NCBI GenBank assembly: GCA_023410055.1
Contig: JAEYQK010000057.1
Coordinates: forward strand, 13,825 to 77,824
Reading direction: 5' to 3'
Length of the DNA stretch: 64,000 nt
DNA from: Acidobacteriota bacterium
GTDB taxonomy: Bacteria; Acidobacteriota; Terriglobia; Terriglobales; Acidobacteriaceae
The number at the start of each line of letters is the position of its first letter. Position 1 is the first letter of the stretch. Below are positions 1 to 8,800 of this stretch, piece by piece. The notes below the pieces were generated by a model that made no database searches, was not told the DNA's origin, and saw only the letters and a program-made list of their open reading frames with translations. Position numbers and translations under genes: made by a program.

Positions 1-369
1 TATCTCGTGCTGCGATATCGGTCCAGTGACAGCTTCGTACAACCTGAGTCCTGCGACAGTCGCGGCGGCACTGCTCCCTAGCCCAGCTTGCATCGGGATC
101 TCGGTCCGGACTTCGCATCTCATCGACGGAAAATCCGAGCCGCGTTTCTTCGCCAGGTACCGAAAAGCCCTCTCAATGTAATTTTCACCCTTCAGGGTCT
201 GATCTACAAAGCGAAATTCGAGTCTCTGCTTCGCGTCATTGCGCGCCTCTATGACCTTGACACGCAGATAAAGCTGCACGGCGACTGCGAGGGTATCGAA
301 GCCCGGGCCCAAGTTGGCGATGGAGGCGGGGACGAGTATTTCCGCGCCTTCGATGGATTTCTTCGGCAT
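1..369 (-). CDS. thrB: Homoserine kinase, N-terminal part (runs off window edge)
   Basis: The reading frame opens with ATG at 369 and stays open to base 1, giving the first 123 residues. It shows the GHMP-kinase hallmarks: VPASIANLGPGFDTLAVAV near the N-terminus and the ATP-binding loop GLGSSAAA near residue 104. Homoserine kinase phosphorylates homoserine for threonine synthase in the cytoplasm. It begins 7 nt after the thrC stop, so it is the last visible gene of the lysC-hom-thrC-thrB operon. The C-terminal part lies outside the window, so integrity of the gene cannot be judged. Confidence 0.93.
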   Translation of the reverse strand, partial: MPKKSIEGAEILVPASIANLGPGFDTLAVAVQLYLRVKVIEARNDAKQRLEFRFVDQTLKGENYIERAFRYLAKKRGSDFPSMRCEVRTEIPMQAGLGSSAAATVAGLRLYEAVTGPISQHEI

Positions 370-376
370 GCTTCCC

Positions 377-1621
377 TCAGTGAACGCAGCAGTCGACTGC
401 AAACTCTTTGTGCGCCGCAGCGCGGTCGAACTTCACGTTGTGACGTTTCACGATATAGTCCGTATCTTTCAGCACGTGTCCAGTCAGGATAGCAACGATA
501 TTGGCGTCCTTATCGAGGAAACCTTCGTCGACAAGTTTGCGAATGCCAGCCAAGCTCGCGGCCGATGCCGGTTCGCAGCCGATGCCGTCGCATCCGATGA
601 CTGCCTTTGCGTCGCCGATCTCGACATCAGGAACGTCGGTCACGGTGCCACCGGAGAACTTCACGCCGCGCATGGCTTTCTTCCATGACTTCGGCGCGCC
701 GATGCGGATCGCCGTAGCGTCGGTGTGCGGGTCGGTAACTGGTTGCACTTCTGCTGCACCGGCCTTCCACGCGCGTGCAAACGGATTCGCACCTGCCGCC
801 TGAACGACGACGAGTTTCGGAACCTTATCGATGAATCCGAACGACTTCATTTCCATGAGCGCCTTGCCGAAAGCCGACGAATTGCCGAGATTGCCGCCGG
901 GAACGACAACGTAATCGGGCGGATTCCAGCCGCACTGTTCCATCAGTTCGTACATGACCGTCTTCTGGCCCTCGATGCGGTACGGGTTGATCGAGTTCAG
1001 AAAGTATAGCTCGGGTTCCGATCCGTTGAGCATCTGATCGAGCGCGTGATCGAAGTTGCCTTCGATCTGCACGACTTCCGCACCGTAATCCAGCGACTGA
1101 GCAAGTTTCGCCATCGAAATTGCGCCCGCCGGAAGATAGACACGAGCTTTGATGCCGGCGCGTGCCGCGTAAGCAGCCATCGAACCGGAGGTATTGCCGG
1201 TGGAAGCGCAACCAACGATCTTCGCCCCGACGTGTTTCGCTTCGGTGACGCCGGTGGTCATGCCGAGATCTTTGAAGCAGGCGGTGGGATTCCAGCCGAG
1301 ATGCTTGAAACGGAGGTTCTTCACGCCTGCCCAGTCAGCGCTCTGAATGCCTTTGACCAGAGGGCAATTGCCTTCAGACATGGTGACGACTTCTTCCGCT
1401 GCGTACTGAGGCAGGACTTCGCGGAAGCGCCAGACACCGCTGAGATCGCGGGGATCGTAGGAGGTGCGACGCTCGCGCCATGCCTGTTTCAGGTCATTCG
1501 GCTCTTGAGCCAGAGGTTCGACTACGAGTTCGAGCAGGTCGCCGCAATCAGGGCATGCCATCTCGCGGCTGTGAAGTTCAAGAACCTTATCGCAATTTCC
1601 ACTGCTGCACCGTTTAAACAT
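377..1621 (-). CDS. thrC: Threonine synthase
   Basis: PLP enzyme converting O-phosphohomoserine to threonine; 414 residues. The N-terminus carries four cysteines in a zinc-ribbon arrangement (C5, C10, C23, C26), seen in a subset of threonine synthases. The PLP lysine is K117 in NPTACFKDLG, and the phosphate-binding loops ASTGNTSGS and PGGNLGNSSA follow. The ATG lies inside the last codons of hom (8-nt overlap) and is preceded by CAGGAG at good spacing, so the two genes are translationally coupled. Its substrate comes from the adjacent thrB product. Confidence 0.96.
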   Translation of the reverse strand: MFKRCSSGNCDKVLELHSREMACPDCGDLLELVVEPLAQEPNDLKQAWRERRTSYDPRDLSGVWRFREVLPQYAAEEVVTMSEGNCPLVKGIQSADWAGVKNLRFKHLGWNPTACFKDLGMTTGVTEAKHVGAKIVGCASTGNTSGSMAAYAARAGIKARVYLPAGAISMAKLAQSLDYGAEVVQIEGNFDHALDQMLNGSEPELYFLNSINPYRIEGQKTVMYELMEQCGWNPPDYVVVPGGNLGNSSAFGKALMEMKSFGFIDKVPKLVVVQAAGANPFARAWKAGAAEVQPVTDPHTDATAIRIGAPKSWKKAMRGVKFSGGTVTDVPDVEIGDAKAVIGCDGIGCEPASAASLAGIRKLVDEGFLDKDANIVAILTGHVLKDTDYIVKRHNVKFDRAAAHKEFAVDCCVH

Positions 1622-2945
1622 ATTTCTCCTGAAACAGGATCGGCATGCTCAAGGGCTGTTCGACAAGGAAGTCGAGCGACTTCATGTCTTCGAGCGCGCG
1701 GTCGAGCGCCGACATTTTGCATGGTTCTAAAGTTATGACGAATGGAAGCTTGTCTTTCGGGTAGCCAGGCTTCTGCACTACGGCGTCGATATTGATGCCG
1801 TGCTTAGCGAAGATTCCGGCCAGAGCGGCGATGATGCCGGGACGATCCTTCACGGTGAAGCGTACGTAGTGCTCGGCTTCGAAGTCGCCGGTGACTTCGG
1901 TAGCAGACGGTTTGCCGATACGGCGGCCTGCGGGATTCTCTCGGCCTTCGGCGATGGCGATGAGATCGGAAACGACGGCAACGGCCGTGGGATCGCCGCC
2001 TGCACCGTGTCCGGAGAAAACGGTCTCACCGCCGTATTGGCCTGCGGCGATGACGAGATTCAGTGGCCCCTGCACGCGCGCGAGCGGTGAGGTAGGTGCG
2101 ACCAGCGCCGGCTGAACCGACGCTGCGAGTTTGCCATTTTGGATTTCCGCGAACGAGACCTGACGGATCGTGCAGCCGAGGTCGGCGGCGTAGTGGAAGT
2201 CGACGGCGTCGACCGAGCGAATCGTTTGCGTCAGAATCTGGTCGGGGCTGGACTCGCAGTTCAAAGCGATGCGCGCCAGGATGGCCAGCTTTGCGCGAGC
2301 GTCGAGACCGTCGATGTCGTCGGTCGGATCGGCTTCGGCGTAGCCTTTTTGTTGTGCCTCGGCGAGAGCGGCAGCGAACGGGACTTCCCCGCCCTGCATT
2401 CGGGTCAGGATGTAGTTGCAGGTGCCGTTGAGAACGCCGCAGACGCGGAAGATGCGGTCTCCACAGAGACCTTCTTCGAGACCGCGGATAATCGGGATTC
2501 CTCCGGCGACGGATGCGCCGAACTGAAGCTGAACGCCGTGGCTCTTCGCGATTTGCAGGAGTTCAGTACCATGTCGCGCGATAAGTTGCTTGTTCGCAGA
2601 GACGACGGATTTGCCGGCTTCAAGCGAGCGCTTTACCCAGTCGAATGCTGGATTGATGCCACCGATGAGTTCCACGACGATATCGGCGTCGCTGGCGAGC
2701 ACGTCTTCGAAGGACTCGGTCAGCTGTACGTCGCTGGGCAACTGATCGAACTTCTTGCGCTTGATATTGCGATTGCAAACGTGCGTCAGGACCAGCCGTT
2801 CGGGATTGCTTTCGCACAGGATCTTTGCGACTGAGCTGCCGACGGTTCCGTAGCCGACGATGGCGACTTTCAGGATCGGCGGCGCGGCCGGGGCGATCCA
2901 CTCGGCACTGGCAACGACCGACATTCCTTTTTCTTCCGTTCTCAT
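1614..2945 (-). CDS. hom: Homoserine dehydrogenase
   Basis: NAD(P)H-dependent reduction of aspartate semialdehyde to homoserine, the branch point to Thr and Met; 443 residues, typical of the monofunctional enzyme. A Rossmann start (VAIVGYGTVGSS), a catalytic domain, and a C-terminal ACT domain (from about residue 360, VKDRPGIIAALAGIFAKHGI) are visible. The ACT domain suggests threonine feedback inhibition. The first ATG has GAGG six bases upstream; a second in-frame ATG seven codons later lacks a well-spaced site. It lies 23 nt after lysC and overlaps thrC. Confidence 0.96.
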   Translation of the reverse strand: MRTEEKGMSVVASAEWIAPAAPPILKVAIVGYGTVGSSVAKILCESNPERLVLTHVCNRNIKRKKFDQLPSDVQLTESFEDVLASDADIVVELIGGINPAFDWVKRSLEAGKSVVSANKQLIARHGTELLQIAKSHGVQLQFGASVAGGIPIIRGLEEGLCGDRIFRVCGVLNGTCNYILTRMQGGEVPFAAALAEAQQKGYAEADPTDDIDGLDARAKLAILARIALNCESSPDQILTQTIRSVDAVDFHYAADLGCTIRQVSFAEIQNGKLAASVQPALVAPTSPLARVQGPLNLVIAAGQYGGETVFSGHGAGGDPTAVAVVSDLIAIAEGRENPAGRRIGKPSATEVTGDFEAEHYVRFTVKDRPGIIAALAGIFAKHGINIDAVVQKPGYPKDKLPFVITLEPCKMSALDRALEDMKSLDFLVEQPLSMPILFQEKYV

Positions 2946-2968
2946 TTTCTACCTCGAATAATCTCGTG

Positions 2969-4426
2969 TTACGACTGGATCCGGCTTTCGCGATACGAGG
3001 AAGCCGAGCGGCTCAGCAATCCCGGTGCGACTTTTGGTTTGGCTCCCTTGCGGCTTTTCGCCTTCTTCGGCTGCGGGAAGAAAGCGGCGTGGAGCAACTG
3101 GAGCGCGGAATTCGCGTCCTTTTCGTCGATCACGAAGCTGACGTTGATTTCGCTCGCACCTTGGGAGATCATGCGCACGTTGATGCCGCCGGCGGCGACT
3201 GCCGAGAAGACTCCGGCAGCGATGCCCGGTTTACCGCGGATCTTGCGGCCGACGAGGCAGACGATTGCCTTTCCGTCTTCGACAGAAACTTCGGCCAGCT
3301 TGCTGAGGTCTTGCACGAGGCCTGCGACAAAGAGGCGCGACTCGACGGTTAGGGAAATGCTGACCTCGGAGGTGGAAACAAGATCGACAGGAATCTGGTA
3401 ACGCTCGAAGACCTCGAAAACGGCGCGAAGATAGCCGTGGGCGAGCAGCATGCGAGGTGCGGAAATGCTGATGATCGTGATGTTCTTTTTGGCGGCTATT
3501 GCGCGAAACTCGGTTTTGCAAGGCGGAGCGACAGACTGGATGCAGGTTCCTTTGCTCTTCAGGTCGCGCGAGTTCAGGACGTAGACGGGAATGTTCTTCT
3601 GAACGGCGGGGACGAGAGTGGCGGGATGCAGAACTTTGGCACCGAAGTGGGCGAGCTCGGCAGCCTCTTCGAAGCTGATGACGCGGATCGAACGCGCATC
3701 AGAACATACGCGAGGATCGACGGTCATCATGCCCTCGACGTCGGTCCATATCTCGATGCGTTCGGCGTCCAGCGCGGCGCCGACGATCGCGGCGGAAAAA
3801 TCGGAGCCTCCGCGGCCGAGCGTCGTTGGTACGCCGTCTTCGCTCGAGGCAATGAAACCGCCCATCACCGGAACGATGTTGCGCTTCACCAACGGAGCGA
3901 GCTGCGCGATGCAGCGTTCGTTAGTCTGTTCGAACAGTGGCAGTGCCTCGCCGTATTTCGAGTCAGTGATCATCACCTGTCGCGAGTCGAACATTTGAGA
4001 ATTCATGCCGCGCGCCTGAAATGCACAAGCAACGATCTTGCTGGAGAGCAGTTCGCCGTACGAATAAAGGTTGTCGCCAGTGCGTGCCGAAATCTCGCGG
4101 ACAGCGGCGATGCCTCCGAGAAGTTCGTCAATGCGATCAAAAGCACTCTCCAGCTCCGAAAGCAGAGGCTGAAGTGGTGCCCCTTGGACAAGCTCGCACG
4201 CTACCCGCGCGTGGCGTTCGCGAAGTGATTTCGAGATGTCGAGGCTGGCTTGAAGATCACCGCCTGAGGCGGCCTTGCCCATCGCGATCAGGCCATCGGT
4301 GACCTTCGACATGGCGCTGACGACTACGACCGGTTTGTCGGCGAGGCGTGCGCGAACGATCTTTGCCACGCGATCAATGGCATTGGCATCTTCAACTGAA
4401 GTACCGCCAAACTTCATTACGATCAT
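2969..4426 (-). CDS. lysC: Aspartate kinase (lysC-type, two ACT domains)
   Basis: Phosphorylates aspartate, the first step of Lys/Thr/Met synthesis; 485 residues. The amino-acid kinase domain starts with VMKFGGTSVEDANAI and includes the GRGGSDFSA loop. The C-terminal third holds two ACT modules (ITIISISAPRM... and KPGIAAGVFSAVAAGGIN), which bind feedback inhibitors in this family. No homoserine dehydrogenase domain is fused; hom is a separate gene. AAGGAG lies 11 nt before the ATG. It is the first full-length gene of the operon and follows the attenuator at 4576-4719. Confidence 0.95.
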   Translation of the reverse strand: MIVMKFGGTSVEDANAIDRVAKIVRARLADKPVVVVSAMSKVTDGLIAMGKAASGGDLQASLDISKSLRERHARVACELVQGAPLQPLLSELESAFDRIDELLGGIAAVREISARTGDNLYSYGELLSSKIVACAFQARGMNSQMFDSRQVMITDSKYGEALPLFEQTNERCIAQLAPLVKRNIVPVMGGFIASSEDGVPTTLGRGGSDFSAAIVGAALDAERIEIWTDVEGMMTVDPRVCSDARSIRVISFEEAAELAHFGAKVLHPATLVPAVQKNIPVYVLNSRDLKSKGTCIQSVAPPCKTEFRAIAAKKNITIISISAPRMLLAHGYLRAVFEVFERYQIPVDLVSTSEVSISLTVESRLFVAGLVQDLSKLAEVSVEDGKAIVCLVGRKIRGKPGIAAGVFSAVAAGGINVRMISQGASEINVSFVIDEKDANSALQLLHAAFFPQPKKAKSRKGAKPKVAPGLLSRSASSYRESRIQS

Positions 4427-4449
4427 GAAAGCTGTCGCTCCTTGGTGCC

Positions 4450-4530
4450 GCCCTTTCGGGCTTACCCTAGCGGCTAAAGCCGCATTCGATTCGAACCAGT
4501 CACGGCATCGCTAAAGCAATGCCCTTCCCA
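4450..4530. repeat. Dispersed palindromic repeat, family A, copy 1
   Basis: Three short palindromes in a row: GCCCTTTCGGGC, GCGGCTAAAGCCGC, and a degenerate third around CACGGCATCGCTAAAGCAATGCCC. The same order recurs at 35412-35490, where the third is near-perfect. It lies in the mRNA leader between the thr attenuator and lysC. It resembles REP-type elements; function unknown. Confidence 0.7.
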
Positions 4531-4575
4531 AACTCCTAAATACCGAAGTTCATGAGCAAAACACGCGCATAAACG

Positions 4576-4615
4576 AAGAACCCACCGCCCTTGTTCCTTC
4601 TGGCGGTGGGTTCTT
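4576..4615 (-). terminator. Attenuator terminator hairpin upstream of lysC
   Basis: A perfect 14-bp inverted repeat (AAGAACCCACCGCC at 4576-4589 against GGCGGTGGGTTCTT at 4602-4615) with a 12-nt loop. Read on the minus strand, the stem ends in UUCUU followed by CGUUUA, so the U-tract is imperfect. It lies 24 nt after the leader-peptide stop and about 150 nt before lysC. It can equally form on the plus strand. Confidence 0.8.
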
Positions 4616-4707
4616 TAAGCTTGATCTTGATCTTTGTGCTAGATCGTCAGCTCCCTCGCCAGAAGGACACGTGTAGCCGTTGTTGTTGTTCGTGTCGAAA
4701 TCTGGCG
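4595..4707 (-). promoter_or_regulatory. Thr operon attenuator: segments 1:2 (protector) and 2:3 (antiterminator)
   Basis: On the minus-strand RNA, segment 1 CGCCAGA (4707-4701) is perfectly complementary to UCUGGCG (4663-4657) inside segment 2 UCCUUCUGGCG (4667-4657). Segment 2 is perfectly complementary over 11 nt to segment 3 CGCCAGAAGGA (4605-4595), which covers the inner left arm and loop of the terminator. Thr codons lie between segments 1 and 2. A ribosome stalled there would mask segment 1, free segment 2 to pair with 3, and break the terminator. This is the trp/thr attenuation layout; the mechanism is inferred. Confidence 0.82.
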
Positions 4708-4719
4708 GAACTGTTTCAT
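4639..4719 (-). CDS. thrL: thr operon leader peptide (26 residues, Thr-rich)
   Basis: ATG at 4719 opens a 26-codon frame ending in TAG at 4639-4641. It has seven Thr and two Ile residues, with the dense stretch ISTRTTTTAT at residues 7-16, like the leader of the enterobacterial thr operon. No Shine-Dalgarno is visible. If the -10 at 4735-4730 is right, the 5' UTR is only a few bases, so translation could be leaderless. The peptide itself probably has no function; its translation senses charged tRNA-Thr. It precedes lysC-hom-thrC-thrB. Confidence 0.8.
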   Translation of the reverse strand: MKQFRQISTRTTTTATRVLLARELTI

Positions 4720-4729
4720 CGGTTTATGC

Positions 4730-4760
4730 AATATAGCTTGAATACCCTTGCTTCTGTCAA
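4730..4760 (-). promoter_or_regulatory. Candidate promoter of the thr operon
   Basis: Minus strand: TTGACA (perfect -35) at 4760-4755 and TATATT (5/6 match to -10) at 4735-4730. The spacer is 19 nt, longer than the ideal 17. Transcription would start a few bases before the leader ATG at 4719. Confidence 0.55.
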
Positions 4761-4825
4761 TCGATATTTTGTATCCGCAACGAAGCTGTCGATTTTGAAG
4801 CAGCTATTTCGCGCCAGGTTGTCGC

Positions 4826-5683
4826 TTAGCTTTCGGTGAACAGCAACTCCTTTGCGCGATGCGTCGCCTTGACGACTGCCTTGATCAAAGTCACACGAAG
4901 TTTGCCTTCTTCCAACTCCATGAGACCGTCTACGGTGCAGCCAGCCGGAGTTGTGACTGCGTCTTTCAGCAGCGCGGGATGATCTCCAGTTTCGAGGACG
5001 ACCTGGGCGGCGCCCATGGTGGTCTGTGCCGCCAGAAGGGTCGCAACGTCGCGGGGCAGACCGACTTTCACGCCAGCTTCGGCGAGAGACTCGATGATGG
5101 TGTAGATGTAGGCCGGACCGCTGCCGGAAAGTCCAGTAACGGCGTCCATGTGCTTCTCGTCAACGACGACCGTCCTGCCGATCGTGTTGAACATCAGTCG
5201 CGCCAGCTCCACGTGGCGTTCATTGGCGTGAGCGCCCTTGGTGATCGCGATCATTCCGCAGCCCACCATGCAGGCGGTGTTGGGCATGGTGCGAATGACT
5301 GGAATGCGCTTCTCGATGATCTTTTCGATGTAGGTAGTCGGGACAGACGCCGCAACGGAGATAATTACCTGATTCTTCAGCTCGGGCTTGATGTCTTCGA
5401 GTACCTGCCGGACGACCTGGGGCTTCACGCAAAGCAGGATGACGTCAGCTCCGCGAACGGCCTCTGCGTTGTTCATGGTGACAGTGATGTTCAACTTGGC
5501 CTTGACCTGACGGACTTCATCCGGATGGGCGACGGTGGCGCGCACCTGCTTGCGGGAGAGTACGCCTCGGCTCAGCAGTCCCTGAATGAGGATGGAGCCT
5601 AACTTGCCGGCGCCAAGTACGGTAACCGACTTATTGATGACGGTCTTCGGCTTGCTTTTTGAGTTCGTAGTAGGAGCTTTCAT
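4826..5683 (-). CDS. proC: Pyrroline-5-carboxylate reductase
   Basis: Last step of proline synthesis, NAD(P)H-dependent; 285 residues, normal length. Visible are the Rossmann motif VTVLGAGKLGS near residue 20, the IRTMPNTAC segment, and the C-terminal signature GLSGSGPAYIYTIIESLAEAGV with DAVTTPAGCT. A Lys/Thr-rich extension of about 18 residues precedes the fold. The gene points away from gltB with a 150-200 bp AT-rich divergent promoter region between them. It is upstream of the thr leader on the same strand but separated from it by a promoter. Confidence 0.95.
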   Translation of the reverse strand: MKAPTTNSKSKPKTVINKSVTVLGAGKLGSILIQGLLSRGVLSRKQVRATVAHPDEVRQVKAKLNITVTMNNAEAVRGADVILLCVKPQVVRQVLEDIKPELKNQVIISVAASVPTTYIEKIIEKRIPVIRTMPNTACMVGCGMIAITKGAHANERHVELARLMFNTIGRTVVVDEKHMDAVTGLSGSGPAYIYTIIESLAEAGVKVGLPRDVATLLAAQTTMGAAQVVLETGDHPALLKDAVTTPAGCTVDGLMELEEGKLRVTLIKAVVKATHRAKELLFTES

Positions 5684-5859
5684 CGATTGTCTCTGGTCTC
5701 TCTAAGCTACTCAATCTTCTAGGGATTTGTAGCTTTGAATTTTTTATCCTGCGAATCGAAAAGATAAGTTTTACTTCGACCGGCAAACCGAATTACTTAT
5801 GTATCAAATACCTGCGTCGCGGGCGTGTATCTGTGTCGAACCAGTGTTTTTCAAGGCAT

Positions 5860-8800
5860 ATGAGCGACGTGTATTCGGAGAATAATTTGACTTCGTCTAA
5901 CCATATGAACGGCTTACCCGCAGCACAGGGTCTATATGATCCTCGCTTTGAGCACGATGCTTGCGGGCTGGGGTTCGTCGCGAGCATAAAGGGCCACAAG
6001 TCTCACGACATTGTAACCAAAGGCATCGAGGTTCTCATCAACCTCACCCATCGTGGCGCTTGCGGATGCGATCCGGATACAGGCGACGGCGCCGGGATCC
6101 TGATCCAGATTCCGCACACATTCTTCGCACGCGAATGCCCAAAGCTCGGGTTCACACTGCCCAATCCGGGTGAGTATGCAGTCGGCATGATCTTCTTCCC
6201 TGTTGAGCGTCAGCCGCGTTTGCAGTGCGAAGGCGTGATGGAACGCGTAGTGCAAGAAGAAGGGTTGAAGCTGCTCGGATGGCGCGACACGCCGTGTAAT
6301 GGAGCGGCGCTTGGCCGTATCGCTCGCGGATCGCAGCCCTATATTCAGCAGATTTTTGTCGGGCGCGCCGATGGGATGGACGAAGATGCGTTCGAACGTA
6401 AGTTGTACATTGTCCGCAAGCGCGTTGAGAATGAAATTGCCGAGTCGGAGATCGAGTCGAAGGGCACGTTCTATGTGAGTTCGCTATCGTGTAGAACGAT
6501 CGTGTACAAGGGACTGCTGCTCGCGCCTCAGATTGAAAAGTTCTACGGCGAGCTTTCGGACCCTGACGTGACCAGCGCGCTTTGTCTGGTGCACCAGCGA
6601 TTCTCGACGAACACCTTTCCCACCTGGCAACTCGCACATCCCTACCGGTACATGGCCCACAACGGCGAAATCAACACAGTAAAGGGCAACGTGAACTGGA
6701 TGTACGCGCGCCAGTCATTACTGGAGTCGGAACTGTTCGGCAAAGACATCAAGAAGCTCTTCCCGATCATCTCGCCCCATGGCAGTGACTCGGCCAACTT
6801 CGATAACGCGCTTGAACTGCTCGTTCAGGGCGGACGCGAACTGCCTCACGCAGTTGCCATGATGATTCCGGAGGCGTGGGCGGGCAATCCACACATGAAT
6901 GCGGCGAAGAAGGCGTTTTACGAGTACCACGCTTCGCTCATGGAACCGTGGGATGGTCCCGCGGCAGTGGCCTTCACAGATGGCCGGGTAATCGGCGCGA
7001 CTCTGGACCGCAATGGATTGCGTCCGGCGCGATATCTGGTCACGCATGACGATCTAGTTGTGATGGCATCGGAAACAGGCGTTCTTCCTATTGCTCCGGA
7101 AGAGATCAAGCTGAAAGGCCGACTTCAGCCAGGCAAGATGTTCCTGGTCGATACGGTCGCCGGACGAATCGTTTCCGACAAGGAACTGAAGAAGAAGCTC
7201 TACAGCCGGCAGCCTTACCAACAGTGGCTTCAGGAGCAGCAGGTCACGATGGACAGACTGCCTGATCCGCCGCGAACGGTTCCAACGGATCACGACACTA
7301 TTTTGTGCCGGCAACGTGCATTCGGCTACACCGACGAAGACTTGCGCACGCTGCTGCTACCGATGGCGCGCGATGGGCAGGAACCAATCGGGTCCATGGG
7401 AACAGATACGCCGCTTGCTTGTTTGTCCGATCGCCCCCAGCCGCTGTTCAACTACTTCAAGCAGTTGTTCGCGCAGGTTACGAATCCTCCTATCGACCCG
7501 ATCCGCGAAGAGATGGTCATGTCGCTGATTAATTACATCGGGTCGGAAGGCAACCTGCTCGACGAGACCTCGCAGCACTGCCACAATCTGAAGCTGAATC
7601 ATCCGATCCTGACAAACTGGGATCTGGAGAAGCTGCGCCGCTTATCGCAAGGAGATCTTCTCGCGACGACGCTACCGATGCTGTTTGTCGTGAAAGACGG
7701 AGAGAAGGGCCTGAAACGAGCGCTAGATAGCTTGTGCCGCCGGGCCTCGCTGGCAATCAAATCCGGCTACAGCTTGATGATTCTCTCGGACCGCGGAATT
7801 GACGAAGATTATGCTCCGATTCCGAGTTTGCTAGCGCTGACTGCCGTGCACAATCACCTGATTCGCGAGAAGACGCGTACCCAAGTGGCTTTGATCATCG
7901 AGTCGGGCGAACCGCGCGAAGTGATGGATTTCGCCCTGCTCGTCGGCTACGGCGCGAGTGCGATTAATCCGTACCTGGCGATTGAAACGCTCGAAGATAT
8001 GGCGCGTCGGGGCTACCTGCCCGAGGGTGTAACGTTCGACACGGCGCTGAAGAACTTCAAGAAGTCCATCAACAAGGGCCTGCTCAAGACCGCATCGAAG
8101 ATGGGCATCTCGACACTGCAAAGCTATTGCGGAGCGCAGGTATTTGAAGCGATCGGGCTGAACAAATCGCTGGTCGATAAGTATTTCACTGGTACGCCAT
8201 CGAGGCTGGAAGGTGTCGGCCTTGACGTTCTCGCACGCGAAGCTCAGATGAAACACGAGCACGCGTTCAAGCCGATTACCGATTCGGACACCGAGCTTGA
8301 AGTCGGCGGGAACTATCACTATCGGGCGCAGGGCGAGTACCATCTGCTGAATCCGCAGACAATCAGCAAGCTGCAGCACTCGGTACGACAGAAGAGCTAC
8401 CAGACGTTCAAGGAGTACGCCGACCTGATTGACAATCAGAGCCGCGCGCTCTGCACGTTGCGCGGACTGATGAAGTTCAAGAAGGGGCATGCGGTTCCGA
8501 TTGAGGAAGTCGAACCGGCGAAGGAAATCGTGAAGCGATTCACGACCGGCGCAATGTCGTTTGGCTCCATCAGCAGAGAAGCTCACGAAACACTCGCTAT
8601 CGCGATGAACCGACTGGGTGGCAAGTCGAACACCGGCGAGGGTGGCGAAGATGAACAGCGGTTCAAGCCTGATCCGAACGGCGATTCACGGCGTAGCGCA
8701 ATCAAGCAGGTGGCCTCGGGACGCTTCGGCGTGACGGCGAACTACCTTGCCAACGCCGATGAGTTGCAGATCAAGATGGCGCAAGGCGCTAAGCCTGGTG

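Noticed and set aside
4620..4825. A small RNA gene such as 6S RNA between proC and lysC
   Set aside because: The region is better explained by the Thr leader peptide and attenuator; no 6S-like long bulged hairpin seen.
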